Numbered from the stretch's first letter, positions 32,375-43,492 are shown. The stretch is DNA of 64,000 bases from Ahaetulla prasina (GCF_028640845.1 NC_080546.1:84053257-84117256); one strand, 5' to 3'. Notes: generated by a model from the letters alone, not told the origin. Numbers and translations: made by a program.

Positions 32375-32779
32375 GTCGCACTGAATTTGTTCATTGTTAT
32401 TTCTGGCAAGGATCAAATTTGGCCCATCTGTATGCTTGATTGTGTTCTCTGCATTCATCTACCCCCAAAAAGATATTATTTCGAAGGCTTTGTTTTAGTC
32501 AGTAATGCTCCCAGCTACCACGAACAAAGGGTTTTATTTGTTTCTGAGTTGGATCTTGTATATTTATAAACTAGCGATCTGAGTGAGAGAATCTGAACTA
32601 GAATGACAATTAATTTGGGGGAGGGGGTGAAAATCCATAGAATGTTTTAAGATAAGTAAGTTGGACTGGTTAAAAAAACAAGGAGGGAACAAAGAAGATA
32701 GAAGTAACGGGAGTAGAAATCCACCCAGCACAATTTATTTATTTGTTTGTTTGTTTGTTTGTTTAGTTATACATCATAT
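32375..32779. other. No recognised feature; (TTTG)n at 32743-32764
   Basis: A 79-codon frame at 32330-32569 is motif-free. The TTTG run lies just upstream of a SINE head. Confidence 0.5.
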
Positions 32780-33118
32780 TTGGGGCATGATGGCTCAGCG
32801 ATTAATGATGCTGAGCTTTTCAGCTGAAGAGCCAACAGCCTGGGTTTAAGACCCAAGCATCATGTCATGGGGTGAGCTCCCAGTTCCTTGCTGCAGCTCC
32901 TGGCCATCCAACAGATTGAAAGCATGCAAATGCAAGTAGATAAATAGGTACAACTTTGTTAGGAAGATAACAGTGTTCCATGAGCCTTTGGCATATAGCC
33001 ATGTTGGCCACATGACCATGGAAATTATCTTTGGAAAATGCTGGCTTTTTCGGCCAGGAAATGGAGATAAGCACCATGTGCTAGTGTCAGACATGACTGG
33101 GCAGGAAAAATCTCTGCC
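32780..33118 (+). mobile_element. tRNA-derived SINE, type C
   Basis: Head gggcatgatggctcagcgat, body cagattgaaagcatgcaaat, ggccacatgaccatgg, tail agtgtcagacatgactggg. The last bases are replaced by the Penelope-like piece. Confidence 0.83.
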
Positions 33119-33345
33119 CAAGATGCAACCACACAGCCAACCAACACACTCACAGCAACACTCCCCACCTCCCCACCAGTATTTATAGAGAGATGGCAGC
33201 TCCGACCACACTTTGCTCGCACACGCACGAAGCCGAAAGCACCAGCCTGAAGGTGATGAGTGAGACTTCATTGAAACGTCGCCAAGATACTCTCAGCCTT
33301 ACATGGAAAAAGACCTGAATATGCCAAGACCTACATATAATATGT
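33119..33345 (+). mobile_element. Penelope-like element fragment
   Basis: Plus-strand counterpart of 6672-6992: gatgcaaccacacagccaac, ccccaccagtatttatag, gaaacgtcgccaagatactc, atgccaagacctacatat. Ends against a TA-rich array. Non-coding part only; classification from memory. Confidence 0.45.
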
Positions 33346-33393
<48 letters not shown>

Positions 33394-33510
33394 ATGTATA
33401 TATTATATTATATATGTTATATATTATACATTATATATTATACATTACATATTATGTATATGTATATATATTATATATTATAAATTATACATTATATATT
33501 ATATTAATAT
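33339..33510. repeat. (TATG)/(TA)n imperfect array
   Basis: AT-dinucleotide-rich sequence with tgta and acat words, about 170 bp. Starts at the 3' end of the preceding element, mirroring the (TG)n beside its other copy. Confidence 0.9.
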
Positions 33511-34295
33511 AATACTTTTATTTGAAAAGTAGAATGGCCAAATGCTCTTCAAAAGCATCAGTGAATTCTTCACATTTCTTCAGTAACCTGGGTATACATC
33601 TGAATCATTTATTGCAAAAACAGTTATTTTATTTCATTTCATTTAAAAAAAAAAAGAAGCTGATTTGAGATGCCCTGACATTAAACACATCACAAGTGAT
33701 AAACATAAAGGGAAAAACAAAGTTCAAACTGGCTGTGTAGATAACGAGAGAACCCTCTCTGTCTATGAGATAACCGTATCTTAAACACAAGGCAAGTGTA
33801 GCTGTTTGCACTCAGTAGCAGTCAAGAGTTAAGCTAGCAATGTTTCATTTCCATTTTTTTACTTTTTATCTTGCTTTGCCAGTATGTGCTAAATGTTTAG
33901 ATAGTTCAAATTAAATTTGGAGCTGGTTGACTTCTCCCATTTTGAGAGATGAGACAGGCTGTCTTTTGATTTTTTTTTTGTTTTCTCGTCATGAACACAT
34001 TTCAATTAATTAACTCCAGGTAGATTTATCAACTTCTCCAATTTGGTTGATTAGCCTTTATTTTCTTTTTCTTTATTTTTTTTTCCCAACAGAGTGAGAT
34101 GTTTCACACCGAACATCTTGCTAATATGACGATAATTTTGGAGTGGGGACTAAATAAAAATTGTATCTTTAAGAACCTTGTCAAGTTCAGCAATTAATTA
34201 CGTTGCTGTACGGTTAGGGAAGCAACAGGCTGACTATCTGAAGTAAGAAGTGCATGGTTATCTTAATTTGGCACCAATGTTATCTTTCTCCAACC
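33511..34295. other. No recognised feature
   Basis: AT-rich, with an A-run at 33643-33654 and a T-run near 33971. Frames are short and motif-free. Confidence 0.5.
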
Positions 34296-34303
34296 GTATA
34301 GAT

Positions 34304-34501
34304 CAGGGGTGTCAAACACAAGGCCCATGGGCCACATCCGGCATGCAATGTAGTCAGATCCAGCCTGTGGGGCTGTCCTGGAAAATGTAAGGGGCCACTG
34401 GGTGTCACTTTGGCCTGGTCTACCCAATGGAAAGAGGAAACTTTGGGCCAGCCTGGCTTTGGCCCAGTCTACGCAATGTGAAGAGGAAGCATCAAGCTAG
34501 C
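34304..34501 (+). mobile_element. hAT f4 left end, cut by an LTR
   Basis: Starts caggggtgtcaaacacaagg and continues with f4-like words (cagatccagcctgtgg, gctgtcctggaaa). At 34502 an LTR begins and the right part of the hAT is not found downstream. Confidence 0.7.
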
Positions 34502-34928
34502 TGTCGTGACCCAGGCCCAAGTAGGTAGTAATAAACTTAGTCCATGGAAAAACAAACTTTATTCGAACAGCTGGGAATTACCTCATTCCCAGCATCGTTC
34601 AACTCAAAGTAAAACAAATGCCTCCCAACACAAATTCCTCAGTTATCTCACAAACCTTAGTCTAATTAGGCTGCCAAAAGCCTTTCCTGGGAAACGTCCA
34701 GAAGCCACACAAAAAAAAAGATGTATACGAAGCAGAGGACAGAGCAGAAGACACAGCTACAACGTTGTTTTCTGGCAAAGCTGAAAAAACAGTGCTGGTC
34801 TTGTTTTAAGCCTTATGGGAGGGGCCAATCATCTCTTGGCCCTACTCCCGAGTTGTCCTCTCTGCTTGAGATGCTCTTGCCTTCTGGCAGTTCTTTTCAT
34901 GCATGCATTAAGAATAGGCTCCTCCTGT
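34502..34928 (+). mobile_element. LTR, 5' portion (second LTR family)
   Basis: Starts tgtcgtgacccaggcccaag and continues to gcattaagaataggctcctc. The segment gggaggggccaatcatctct is shared with 54942-55280, which supplies the 3' end of the same family. Its 3' end is missing here, where the sequence switches to the cttacgacc MITE. Confidence 0.7.
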
Positions 34929-34929
34929 T

Positions 34930-35045
34930 TCACACTTATAACTATTGCAACAACCCCATGGTCACATAATCAACATTTGGACACTTGTCAAAAAGCTCAT
35001 GTTTATAACTGTTGCAGTGTCCCAGGCTCATGTGATCACTTTTTC
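34930..35045. mobile_element. cttacgacc-type MITE fragment
   Basis: Contains cacttataactattgcaac, catggtcacataatcaacat and tgcagtgtcccaggctcatg, matching the first half of 21508-21812. Confidence 0.55.
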
Positions 35046-35144
35046 ATTGAATTAGAATTTTACTAATTCATTTTTTGTCTTTAATGCATAATACCAGCTG
35101 GTATTATGGTACTATGGATCCATAGAAGCCTTTCTGAAAACAGT

Positions 35145-35824
35145 AGAAATGTAGAAACACTCATAACTGTAAAAATGGTGGTAGATTTTAGGAGAAACCC
35201 TCCTATACTACAACCTCTTACAATACTAGACAACACCATATCAACAGTTTCTAGATTCTATCATATCTCAATACTTAAAATGGACAGCTAACATCAAAAA
35301 CATCCTCAAAAAAGCACAGCAAAGAATGTTCTTTCTGCGCCAACTCAGGAAGCTCAAACTGCCCAAGGAGCTGCTGATCCAGTTCTACAGGGGAATTATT
35401 GAGTCTGTCATCTGCACCTCTATAACTGTCTGGTTTGATTCTGCAACCCAACAAGAGAGACAGAGACTTCAGAGGGTCATTAGAACCGCAGAAAAAACAA
35501 TGGCTACCAACCTGCCTTCCATTGAGGACCTGTATACTGCATGAGTCAAAAAGAGGGCTGTGAAAATATCTATAGACCCCTCATATCCTGGACATAGTTT
35601 CAACTTCTACCCTCAAAATGACCCCACTGCACACCAGAACAACTAGACACAAGGACAGTTTTTCCCCGAATGCCATCACTCTGCTAAACAACTAATTCCC
35701 ACAACACTGTCAAACTATTTTGTAAGGCTGTACTACTACTACTACTACTATTTACACAAAATGACAGTATATACAGCAAATGAGATAATTATGCTGGATT
35801 TTGTATCACAGATCACTTGTCAAA

Positions 35825-35906
<82 letters not shown>

Positions 35907-36212
35907 TTCTTCCTTATTCCCCACCTCCTTTCTACTTATGACTATAACTTTGTTGCATGTATCTTTACAATTTATATTGTTTTATTTAGTTTCCTAGTAT
36001 GATTTATATTGATTGCTTATTTAGTATTCTATGACTATCACTAGGTGTTGTATCTTATAATTTATGATGAATGTATTTGTATGAGGACTATGATCATGAT
36101 TTATCACTTATATCTTTATGTAGACTGCGAGCTTATGCACCGAAGACAAATTCCTTGTGTGACCAATCACACTTGGCCAATAGTGTGTTCTGTTCTGTTC
36201 TGTTCTGTTCTA
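35145..36212 (+). mobile_element. Snake1-like LINE, 3' part (decayed)
   Basis: Broken plus frames show MVVDFRRNPPIL, then FFLRQLRKLKLPKELLIQFY and LPSIEDLYTA, matching the copy at 38019 with stops and deletions. The 3' UTR contains a (ACT)n run near 35735 and a perfect (ATT)n at 35826-35906, then the tail ccaatcacacttggccaata and a (TTCTG)n run. Confidence 0.85.
35826..35906. repeat. (ATT)n microsatellite
   Basis: About 27 uninterrupted ATT units inside the LINE 3' UTR; absent from the 38019 copy. Confidence 0.96.
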
Positions 36213-36792
36213 GATTTAGAGGTAACACCATGGAACAGTGTATAAATAAAATCTCAGAAACAGATGGGACTATGATTGTTTATTTTTAAATGCTTGCTTT
36301 ATCCCTAGTTAGAAAAAAATAGATAGAGCATAAAATAAAATATATTCTAAAGAGGTATCTTTTTTTTTTATAGGCTTATAAACAACCTTAAATTGAGCTT
36401 TGCTGCTTCTGCTTTTTAACTAATATATAGAGATACTAATCCTGTGGAACTTTCAGTACCAATAATTGTTGTAACACATCCAACTTCTGTGACAGTTCAC
36501 TCCTGGTATTACTCTACAGGGGAAAAAAAGTGAAAATTGCTTTCTTTGTCCCTCATGAATTGAAGATGGTATGGAAAAGGATATAAGGCCATCTTCTATG
36601 TATCTATTTTAGGTATCCTATTGTCATAAAAATATCCCAAGAAAGAAGCGAGAGACAGTAATACAATAAAACAATTCTTACTTTAAGATTTAGAGGTTTA
36701 TTTCATGAGCAATTTGAAATATGAATAGCCGTCATAACATTACTTATGTATAGCCCATTACAATGAGATCCCGGGGACAATAGCTACAGTAC
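36213..36792. other. No recognised feature
   Basis: AT-rich with a T-run at 36360-36369. Nothing else. Confidence 0.5.
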
Positions 36793-36800
36793 GTCTAACA

Positions 36801-37075
36801 CAGTAGTGGGTTCCAAAATATTTTACTACCAATTCTGTGGGTGTGGCTTGGTGGGCGTGGCAGGGGAAGGATACTGTAAAATCTCCATTCCCACCCCACT
36901 CCAGGGGAAGGTTACTGCAAAATCCCCTTTCCCTCCTGATCAGCTGGCACTAGGGAGGCAGAGAATATATGGGGGTGGGGCCAGTCAGAATTTTTACTAC
37001 CGGTTCTCTGAATTACTCAAAATTTCTGCTACTGGTTCTCCAGAACTGGTCAGAACCTGCTGAAACCCACCTCTG
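36801..37075 (+). mobile_element. hAT MITE, family f1
   Basis: Starts cagtagtgggttcc and ends tgaaacccacctctg; flanks gtctaaca and gtccaaca (7 of 8). Single gatactgtaaaatctcc unit and a tgatcagctggcac variant middle, 275 bp. Confidence 0.88.
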
Positions 37076-37321
37076 GTCCAACAAGGAATAGCTATGACCA
37101 GTGGCCCTGATCTGAGATGCACGAGCAGAAGGCTTAAGGAGAAGGGGAAATGCCTTCTCATGGCTTCCCTTATATAGGCAGTCTTTCGGTTACTTCTATG
37201 CATGCGCACACACCAATCAGCTGGTGGCTCACATGCTCATGGCGCACATGCTCACCCACATGTGTGCCTGGCCAGATGCTTCCAGCTCCAGAGGAGGAAT
37301 CCACAGTTCTGCATTAGATTT

Positions 37322-37372
37322 AGATTTTAGATTTTATTAGATTTTTATACCGCCCTTCTCCCGAAGGACTCA
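37322..37372 (-). mobile_element. L2-like LINE tail scrap
   Basis: The word taccgcccttctcccgaagg followed by actcagga is the inverted 3' tail seen in full at 40078. About 50 bases. Confidence 0.6.
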
Positions 37373-37780
37373 GGACTCCCCTGCATTGAGGGGAGGAAGT
37401 GTTTATCTCAGACTTTTGAGATTGGAGGGGCCAGAATGAGGGGCATCACCAATGAGAATTCTCCCTGCTTGAGCAGCATCAGTCTCTGGGCAGAGTCCTT
37501 TGCGACTTCACCTGAAGGAGAAGAGACAGTTTTGCGGAGAGAGAGAAGCGGAGAAAGTGGGAGGGATTATCTTGGCCTGAATAACCAACTTGGGCTTCTT
37601 CTCTGCATGGAACTCTCTCCTCCAGTCAAGGGAGGCTCTGCCCAGAGACCGATGACACTGCAGAAGGGAGGATTCCCATTGGTCCTTCTTCTTTCTGGAC
37701 ACTCCTAATTCCAAAGTTCAAGGAAGCCCCATTCCTGGCTCACCGACCAGCTCTTCCAGATTCTGGCACTGCCGCACACC
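37373..37780. other. No recognised feature
   Basis: A 90-codon plus frame (37436-37708) overlaps a minus frame; neither has a motif. GC content is higher than in neighbours, so an old repeat is possible. Confidence 0.4.
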
Positions 37781-37913
37781 CAAAGGCCAGCTGATCATCA
37801 TGTGCGCATGCATGCCAGAAACCTGGAAGAGGAATGAGTGATGCCACATGTGCCAGGAGACATGGCTCCATGTGCCACTTAAAGCATACGTTCCATAGGT
37901 TCACCATCATGGG
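37781..37913. mobile_element. hAT f6, 3' fragment
   Basis: gtgatgccacatgtgccagg followed by ccataggttcaccatcat resembles the right end of 26073-26627. Left part missing. Confidence 0.45.
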
Positions 37914-37919
37914 TATAGA

Positions 37920-38015
37920 GTCTCCTGCTTGAGCCAAGGGTTGGATTAGTCTAGAAGACCTCCAAGATTGGACTAGAAGACCTCCAAATTTCCTTCTGAC
38001 TCTATTATTCTGAAA
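37920..38015 (+). mobile_element. CR1 3' UTR scrap
   Basis: ggttggattagtctagaaga and a duplicated ctagaagacctcca word, ending tctgactctattattctg. Ends exactly where the Snake1-like LINE begins. Confidence 0.7.
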
Positions 38016-38018
38016 CAT

Positions 38019-39053
38019 TCAAGGACACTCATCAGTTAAGCTACTGAAGTTCGCAGATGACACAACAGTGATTGGTCTCATTCGAGACAATGACGAATCC
38101 GCATATAGACGAGAGGTCGAACGACTAGCCTTGTGGTGCAACCAAAACAATCTGGAACTGAACACACTCAAAACCGTAGAAATGGTGGTAGATTTTAGGA
38201 AAAACCCTTCCATACTTCCACCTCTCACAATACTTGACAACACAGTATCAACAGTAGAAACCTTCAAATTTCTGGGTTCTATCATATCGCAAGATCTCAA
38301 ATGGACAGCTAACATCAAAAACATCATTAAAAAAGGACAACAAAGAATGTTCTTTCTGCGCCAACTCAGTAAGCTCAAACTGCCCAAGGAGCTGCTGATC
38401 CAGTTCTACAGAGGAATTATTGAGTCTGTCATTTGCACCTCTATAACTGTCTGGTTCGGTTCTGCAACCCAACAAGAAAAACACAGACTTCAGAGGATAA
38501 TTAGAACTGCAGAAAAAATAATTGCTACCAACTTGCCTTCCATTGAGGACCTGTATACTGCACGAATCAAGAAGAGAGCCGTGAAAATATTTGCAGATCC
38601 CTCGCATCCTGGACATAAACTGTTTCAACTCCTCAAAACGACGCTATAGAGCACTGCACACCAGAACAACTAGACACAAGAACAGTTTTTCCAAGGCCAT
38701 CACTCTGCTAAACAAATAATTCCCTCAACACTGTCAGACTATTTACTGAATCTGCACTACTATTAATCGTTTCATAGTTCCCATCACCAATCTCTTTCCA
38801 CTTATGACTGTATGACTATAACTTGTTGCTGGCAATCCTTATGATTTATATTGATATATTGACCATCAATTGTGTTGTAAATGTTGTACCTTGATGAACG
38901 TATCTTTTCTTTTCTTTTCTTTTATGTACACTGAGAGCATATGCACCAAGACAAATTCCTTGTGTGTCCAATCACACTTGGCCAATAAAATTCTATTCTA
39001 TTCTATTCTATTCTATTCTATTCTATTCTATTCTATTCTATTCTATTCTACTC
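38019..39053 (+). mobile_element. Snake1-like LINE with open reverse-transcriptase end
   Basis: From about 38020 to a stop at 38649 one plus frame is open. The catalytic FADD of reverse transcriptase lies at 38050-38061, followed by SAYRREVERLALWCNQNNLE, MVVDFRKNP, the RT thumb region KLKLPKELLIQFYRGIIESV and DPSHPGHKLFQLL. The upstream fingers/palm and any endonuclease are missing, so it is 5'-truncated. The 3' UTR ends in the ccaatcacacttggccaat tail and a (TTCTA)n array at 38991-39050. Confidence 0.9.
38991..39050. repeat. (TTCTA)n seeded by a LINE tail
   Basis: About 12 perfect pentamers beginning directly after ggccaataaaa of the LINE 3' end. Confidence 0.96.
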
Positions 39054-39616
39054 CTCTTAATGTTCTGAGGAGATATTCATTGTCTTGTAAGTGACTACCT
39101 AAATCAAGTAAGTAGAGATGATTTGTGGGCCTGTTGAACATTTGTCAGAACAGTGACTATGGAAGTAGGAGGATTCCTTAGATATGATATCTTCAGAAGA
39201 TTGCAGAGAATTGGAGAAGCTGCTCATTACTGTATGTAGTTAAAAAAAAACCTGGATTACACTTCGAGGAGACTGTAGGTGGTGAACAGCATGTGTGTGT
39301 ATTTCATAATTAAATGTGTGTAATCTCAAGTTAAAGTGTTCCTGGAGTGATACATATAAAAAGAAACATATGCCAATCAATTAAAAGGAATGAAAAATAG
39401 ACTAATTAAAGTGAGATAAATAACCTGAAGGAGTTGTAAACTTCACAGTGCCTTCCTTTTCTTTTCTTTTCTTTTTTTCCCCTGGCTGATGGAAACAGTA
39501 AATTTCGTTGAAACATTTGGACAATGTAGATAATATATTTTATCATAAAAAAAATGCCTAAAACCTCTTCTGGGTTGGCGGAGTGAAAAAAGAAGGGGGA
39601 AAAGTTGGTCAATCAT
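39054..39616. other. No recognised feature
   Basis: A T/C-run at 39458-39482 and otherwise unremarkable AT-rich sequence. Confidence 0.5.
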
Positions 39617-39966
39617 TAGGTAAGGGTAAAGGTTCCCCTCGCACATATGTGCTAGTCGTTCCTGACTCTAGGGGGCAGTGCTCTTCTCTGTTTCAAAGCC
39701 GAAGAGCCAGCGCTGTCCAAAGACGTCTCCGTGGTCAGGTGGCTGCCATGACTCAATGCCAAAGGTGCATGGAACGCTGTTACCTTCCCACCAAAGGTGG
39801 TCCCTATTTTTCTACTTGCATTTTTTTACATGCTTTTGAACTGCTAGGTTGGCAGAAGCTGGGACAAGTAGCGGGAGCTCACCCTATTATGCGGCACTAG
39901 GGATTCAAACTGCTGAGCTGCCAACCTTTCGATCGAGAAGCTCAGCGTCTTAGCCACCGTGTCCCT
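39617..39966 (-). mobile_element. tRNA-derived SINE, type C
   Basis: Inverted relative to 30509. In plus orientation it starts taagggtaaaggttcccctc and ends gtcttagccaccgtgtccct. Full length. Confidence 0.87.
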
Positions 39967-40029
39967 CATATATAGTCAATGATTACCCTGTACTAATTTT
40001 AGTACTGTGGTTTGGGATTGTTGCATTTG

Positions 40030-40672
40030 AAGAGTGAATTTATTTTTTATTTATTTATTTATTTATTTGATTTTTATACCGCCCTTCTCCCGAAGGACTC
40101 AGGGCGGTGTACAGGCAATATACAAATTAAAATACAATTTAAAAAACTTATTTTAAAATTAGCCTGAAAAAATTAAAATATGCCATGAACTAAAAACCCC
40201 ATTTAAAATTAATAAAATTTACAAAATTTAAAAATTAAAATTCAATTCAAGCCAGCCCCGTGCAAATAAAAAGGTGTGTCTTCAGTTCGCGACGGAATGT
40301 CCGAAGGTCAGGTATTTGGCGTAAGCTCGGGGGAAGCTCGTTCCAGAGTGTGGGAGCCCCCACAGAGAAGGCCCTCCTGGAGACGGCCGTCAAATGATCT
40401 TCAAGCGACAGCCGATCATCCAGGAGGACACCTAAGTTGCGCACCCTATCCTTTGGGGCCAATAACTCGCCTCCAACAGCCAGCCGCGGCTGTAGCTGGC
40501 TGAATCGGGATGTCGGTATCCACAGCCACTCCGTCTTGGAGGGATTAAGCTTGAGCCTGTTTCTCCCCATCCAGACCCGTACGAATGAGTAGGAAAAGTT
40601 CTCTACAAATTTATCGTAGAGGGGAAAGCTACAGATAATGTTCAGTGCAAATGTTTCAGGCGGTTTGTTCAT
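40030..40672 (-). mobile_element. L2-like LINE 3' end with internal deletion
   Basis: A minus frame (40247-40672) shows WMGRNRLKLNPSKTEWLWIP, a DRVRNLGVLLDDRLSLEDHL segment and FSVGAPTLWNELPPSLRQIP then FRRELKTHLF, all typical of the L2/CR1-group RT C-terminus. The normal middle (the segment between the LSLEDH region and the AFSV...LWN block) is missing, with the frame kept. Its 3' tail reads accgccctgagtccttcggg and ends in (AAAT)n. Confidence 0.82.
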
Positions 40673-41064
40673 TTTTTTTAAAAAAAAAGCTACGCACAGC
40701 GTGCTATTTAAAATAAAATTGTAATCTTGATGTAGAACAGATCAAAAGCAAACGGCTATCTGGGCTTATCTTTAAAAAAATAGTTTGAAAGCTACAATCG
40801 ATCACAACTGCTCTTTTTATGTGGTGCAACTTTGCTCTTATGTGATGTCTGGTATTGTACTTCCTCTGCATTGGTTGTCAATGTTTTCTAAGATGAATTT
40901 GAAGTTAAAGTGCTGATGCTCACTTTGTCATCACTTTGTGGCCTTGAAACAGGTGTACTAAACCACTACCTCTTTTTGTATGAATCTCCCTGAAAGTTAA
41001 ACAGTGCTATAAAGCAATGTCTCCATTATATCACAATTATCTTAGATGATAAATTAGGATCTCT
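40673..41064. other. No recognised feature
   Basis: AT-rich; poly-A near 40680. No motif-bearing frame. Confidence 0.5.
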
Positions 41065-41447
41065 TTCTTTTTCTCTTTCTCTGTCTCTTTCTTACATCTT
41101 TTCTCTTTTCTTTCCCTTTTCCCCACTTCCACTTTCTCTTTCCCTTTTACTCTCTCTTTTTCTCTCTTCTCTCTCTCAGTTTCTTTCTTTCCCCTTCCCT
41201 CTCTTTCTCTGTCTCTCTGTCTCTCTCATTGTCTCCTTCCTTCCTTCCTTCCTTCCTTCCTTCCTTCCTTCCTTCCTTCCTTCCTTCCTTCCTTCCTTCC
41301 TTTCTTTCTTTTCTTTCCTCTTTCTCTTTCTCTTTTTCTCCTCCTCCTCCTCCTCCTCCTCCTCCTCCTCCTCCTCCTCCTCCTCCTCCTCCTCCTCTTC
41401 CCCTTCTTCCTTCCCCTTCCCCTTCCCCTTCTCTACTCCTTTCATTC
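41065..41447. repeat. Pyrimidine tract with (TTCC)n and (CTC)n
   Basis: Mixed CT sequence to about 41235, then (CCTT)n at 41236-41300, TTTC units, and (CTC)n at 41340-41398. All open frames here are repeat translation. Confidence 0.95.
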
Positions 41448-41811
41448 TTGGACTAGGCAGCTTATACTGAATATTCAAATATTTCCAACATAAAATAGGA
41501 AATGTTTTGATTATTTAATACATAATCAAAAGTTCTTCTATAAAATATTCCTGGAATTAGTTGGCATTTGGTTTAATACCTTGCACAGGTCTGTTTGATA
41601 TCCAGTCTGTTTGCTTTCTTTGATTCCTTCTGTTCATGAAAGATAGGGAGGTGGGCCAGGGGGAAAATGATGAGTGGGTAAAAAAGGCAAATGGAAAGAA
41701 ATAGAAAAGAGGCTTAGAATATATTTAGACATTCCTGATCTTTCTGGAAACTGAAAGTTCAAATGGCAGGAAAAAGCTAACACTGCAAAATGCACCCAAC
41801 CCTTTACAGAG
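41448..41811. other. No recognised feature
   Basis: Ordinary sequence separating a pyrimidine array from a purine array 365 bp away. Confidence 0.5.
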
Positions 41812-41943
41812 AAAGAAAGGAAGGAAGGAAGGAAGGAAGGAAGGAAGGAAGGAAGGAAAGAAGAAGAAGAAGAAGAAGAAGAAGAAGAAGAAGAAGAAGA
41901 AGAAGAAGAAGAAGAAGAAAGAGAAAGAAAGAAAGAAAGAAGA
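41812..41943. repeat. (GGAA)n + (GAA)n purine array
   Basis: GGAA units to about 41857, then about 18 GAA units, then GAAA. Opposite strand bias to the array at 41065. Confidence 0.96.
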
Positions 41944-42466
41944 AACATTAAAAAAATATCTGACAAATCGTTTAACCTTCACTACCTCTTGAATGGAATA
42001 TAGGGCAAACTGATCACTCCATCTCCCTACTTCTAAGACTTTTTAAAGAAATTAAAGAAAGGGTAGGAAAAAATCTCTTTTGAAAAAAAAAAAATAATTT
42101 CACCGAACACAGTAATAAAAATAAAAACAAAAACAAAATTGGAAATGTTGAAAAATTCCTGCACGGATATGTCTCTAGTACTTTGTTTTTTTAATGTTCC
42201 AGTTTAGCCTAATTCTTAATATTCTCCCATTGATGTACTAACCCTATTCAGCTTTTCTTCTGATTCAACAAGGGTCATTTGGAATTGTTAAAATTATGTA
42301 ACTGTTTCCATGGATAACCATGAAAAGATGCAAAAATGTCTGTGCAGAGGAACAGTGTTTCTCTCTACAGTGTTACAGGAAATTGATGCACTTTTTAAAC
42401 AAAGAAAGTTATGTACACTCAATCAGATGTTATATTTCTAGATAGTATGTTGGCTTGCAAAGTATT
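41944..42466. other. No recognised feature
   Basis: A-rich runs around 42085-42138; nothing else. Confidence 0.5.
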
Positions 42467-42474
42467 CTCTGGAT

Positions 42475-42677
42475 CAGGGATCACCAACCTTTCGGACCTC
42501 AGGGACCACTAAATTCATCATTTTAAATCCCGAGGACCACTAATATGATTTTTTTTTAAAAAAATATTTTTTTAAAAAAAATATTTAGTGCAATATAAAA
42601 AAAATGCAAATTATTTTTCTGAGGACCACCAATTTTTTCTCGTGGACCACCAGTGGACCACTGGTTGGTGACCACTG
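42475..42677. mobile_element. 203-bp hAT MITE (tcaccaacc termini)
   Basis: Starts cagggatcaccaacctttcg and ends ggttggtgaccactg; flanks ctctggat and ttctggat (7 of 8). Near each end are ggaccact direct repeats. AT-rich centre. Confidence 0.88.
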
Positions 42678-42685
42678 TTCTGGAT

Positions 42686-42999
42686 TAAATCTCATGGGAT
42701 GCCAGAATAAAGCTAGCACTACCTATATGAAAAATGATCTCAGGTTGTATTTACGTCATATTGGCTTAACTATACCCATCTGTCCTTAGCATCACTGTTC
42801 TAGCACATGTACAATTAAGTTTGATAGGTTGATAGTCTGCATCTTCTCTAACTTAATATGGAATATTTTGTATGGACATGTCTGATAATAGCCATATCCT
42901 ATGAAAGAATAGATCTAGAAACGTAAGAGGAAAAAGTAATAAAGGATATGAGTTAACAGTTTAACATGAATGAAAAATAGAGAGAGAAAAGGAAGGAAG
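42686..42999. other. No recognised feature
   Basis: Short AT-rich interval between two hAT insertions. Confidence 0.5.
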
Positions 43000-43007
43000 T
43001 AGTAGAG

Positions 43008-43492
43008 CAGTGATTCTCAACCTGTGGGTCGGGACCCCATTGGGGGTCGAATGATGATTTGCCAGGGGTCGCCTAAGACCATCGAAAATATGGGAAGTAT
43101 ACTTGCGAGTCGAAGAATTGCGCTCCAATGGTTGACTCCACAAGCCAGCTGCAGGCTCTTCAAATCGCTAGCCGAATTCGGCTTCAGGCACGATGAATTA
43201 AAAAAGAGAGAAATCTTTGCTCTGATGTCTCCCTCTCAAGCCAGCTGCAATTGCTCCCAATCGCTAGCCTAATCTGGCTTCAGGCACGATAAACTTAATA
43301 GGGCTCCGTCCTCAAGGCAATCTCAAGCAGTTCAGATCGCTAGCCAATACGGCTTCAGGCGCGATAAATTCAAAACGAAAATAATTTTATGGTTGGGGTC
43401 GCCACATCGTGGGGAATTGTATTAAAGGGGTTGCCACATCGTGGGGAATTGTATTAAAGGGGTCACAGCACTATAAAGGTTGAGAACCACTG
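43008..43492 (+). mobile_element. SPIN-type hAT element (non-autonomous)
   Basis: Starts cagtgattctcaacctgtgg and ends aaaggttgagaaccactg, with ggggtcg and gtcgcctaagaccatcg words characteristic of SPIN elements. A perfect 8-bp duplication tagtagag flanks it (43000-43007, 43493-43500). The middle has three imperfect units around atcgctagcc...cggcttcagg (starting 43142, 43238, 43314) and a 33-bp direct repeat near the right end (ggggtcgccacatcgtgggg). SPIN is known for horizontal transfer among tetrapods. Confidence 0.92.

Noticed and set aside
31407..32381. Poly-F, poly-L, poly-P, poly-G/R frames up to 222 codons
   Set aside because: Translations of (TTC)n and (CCT)n arrays.
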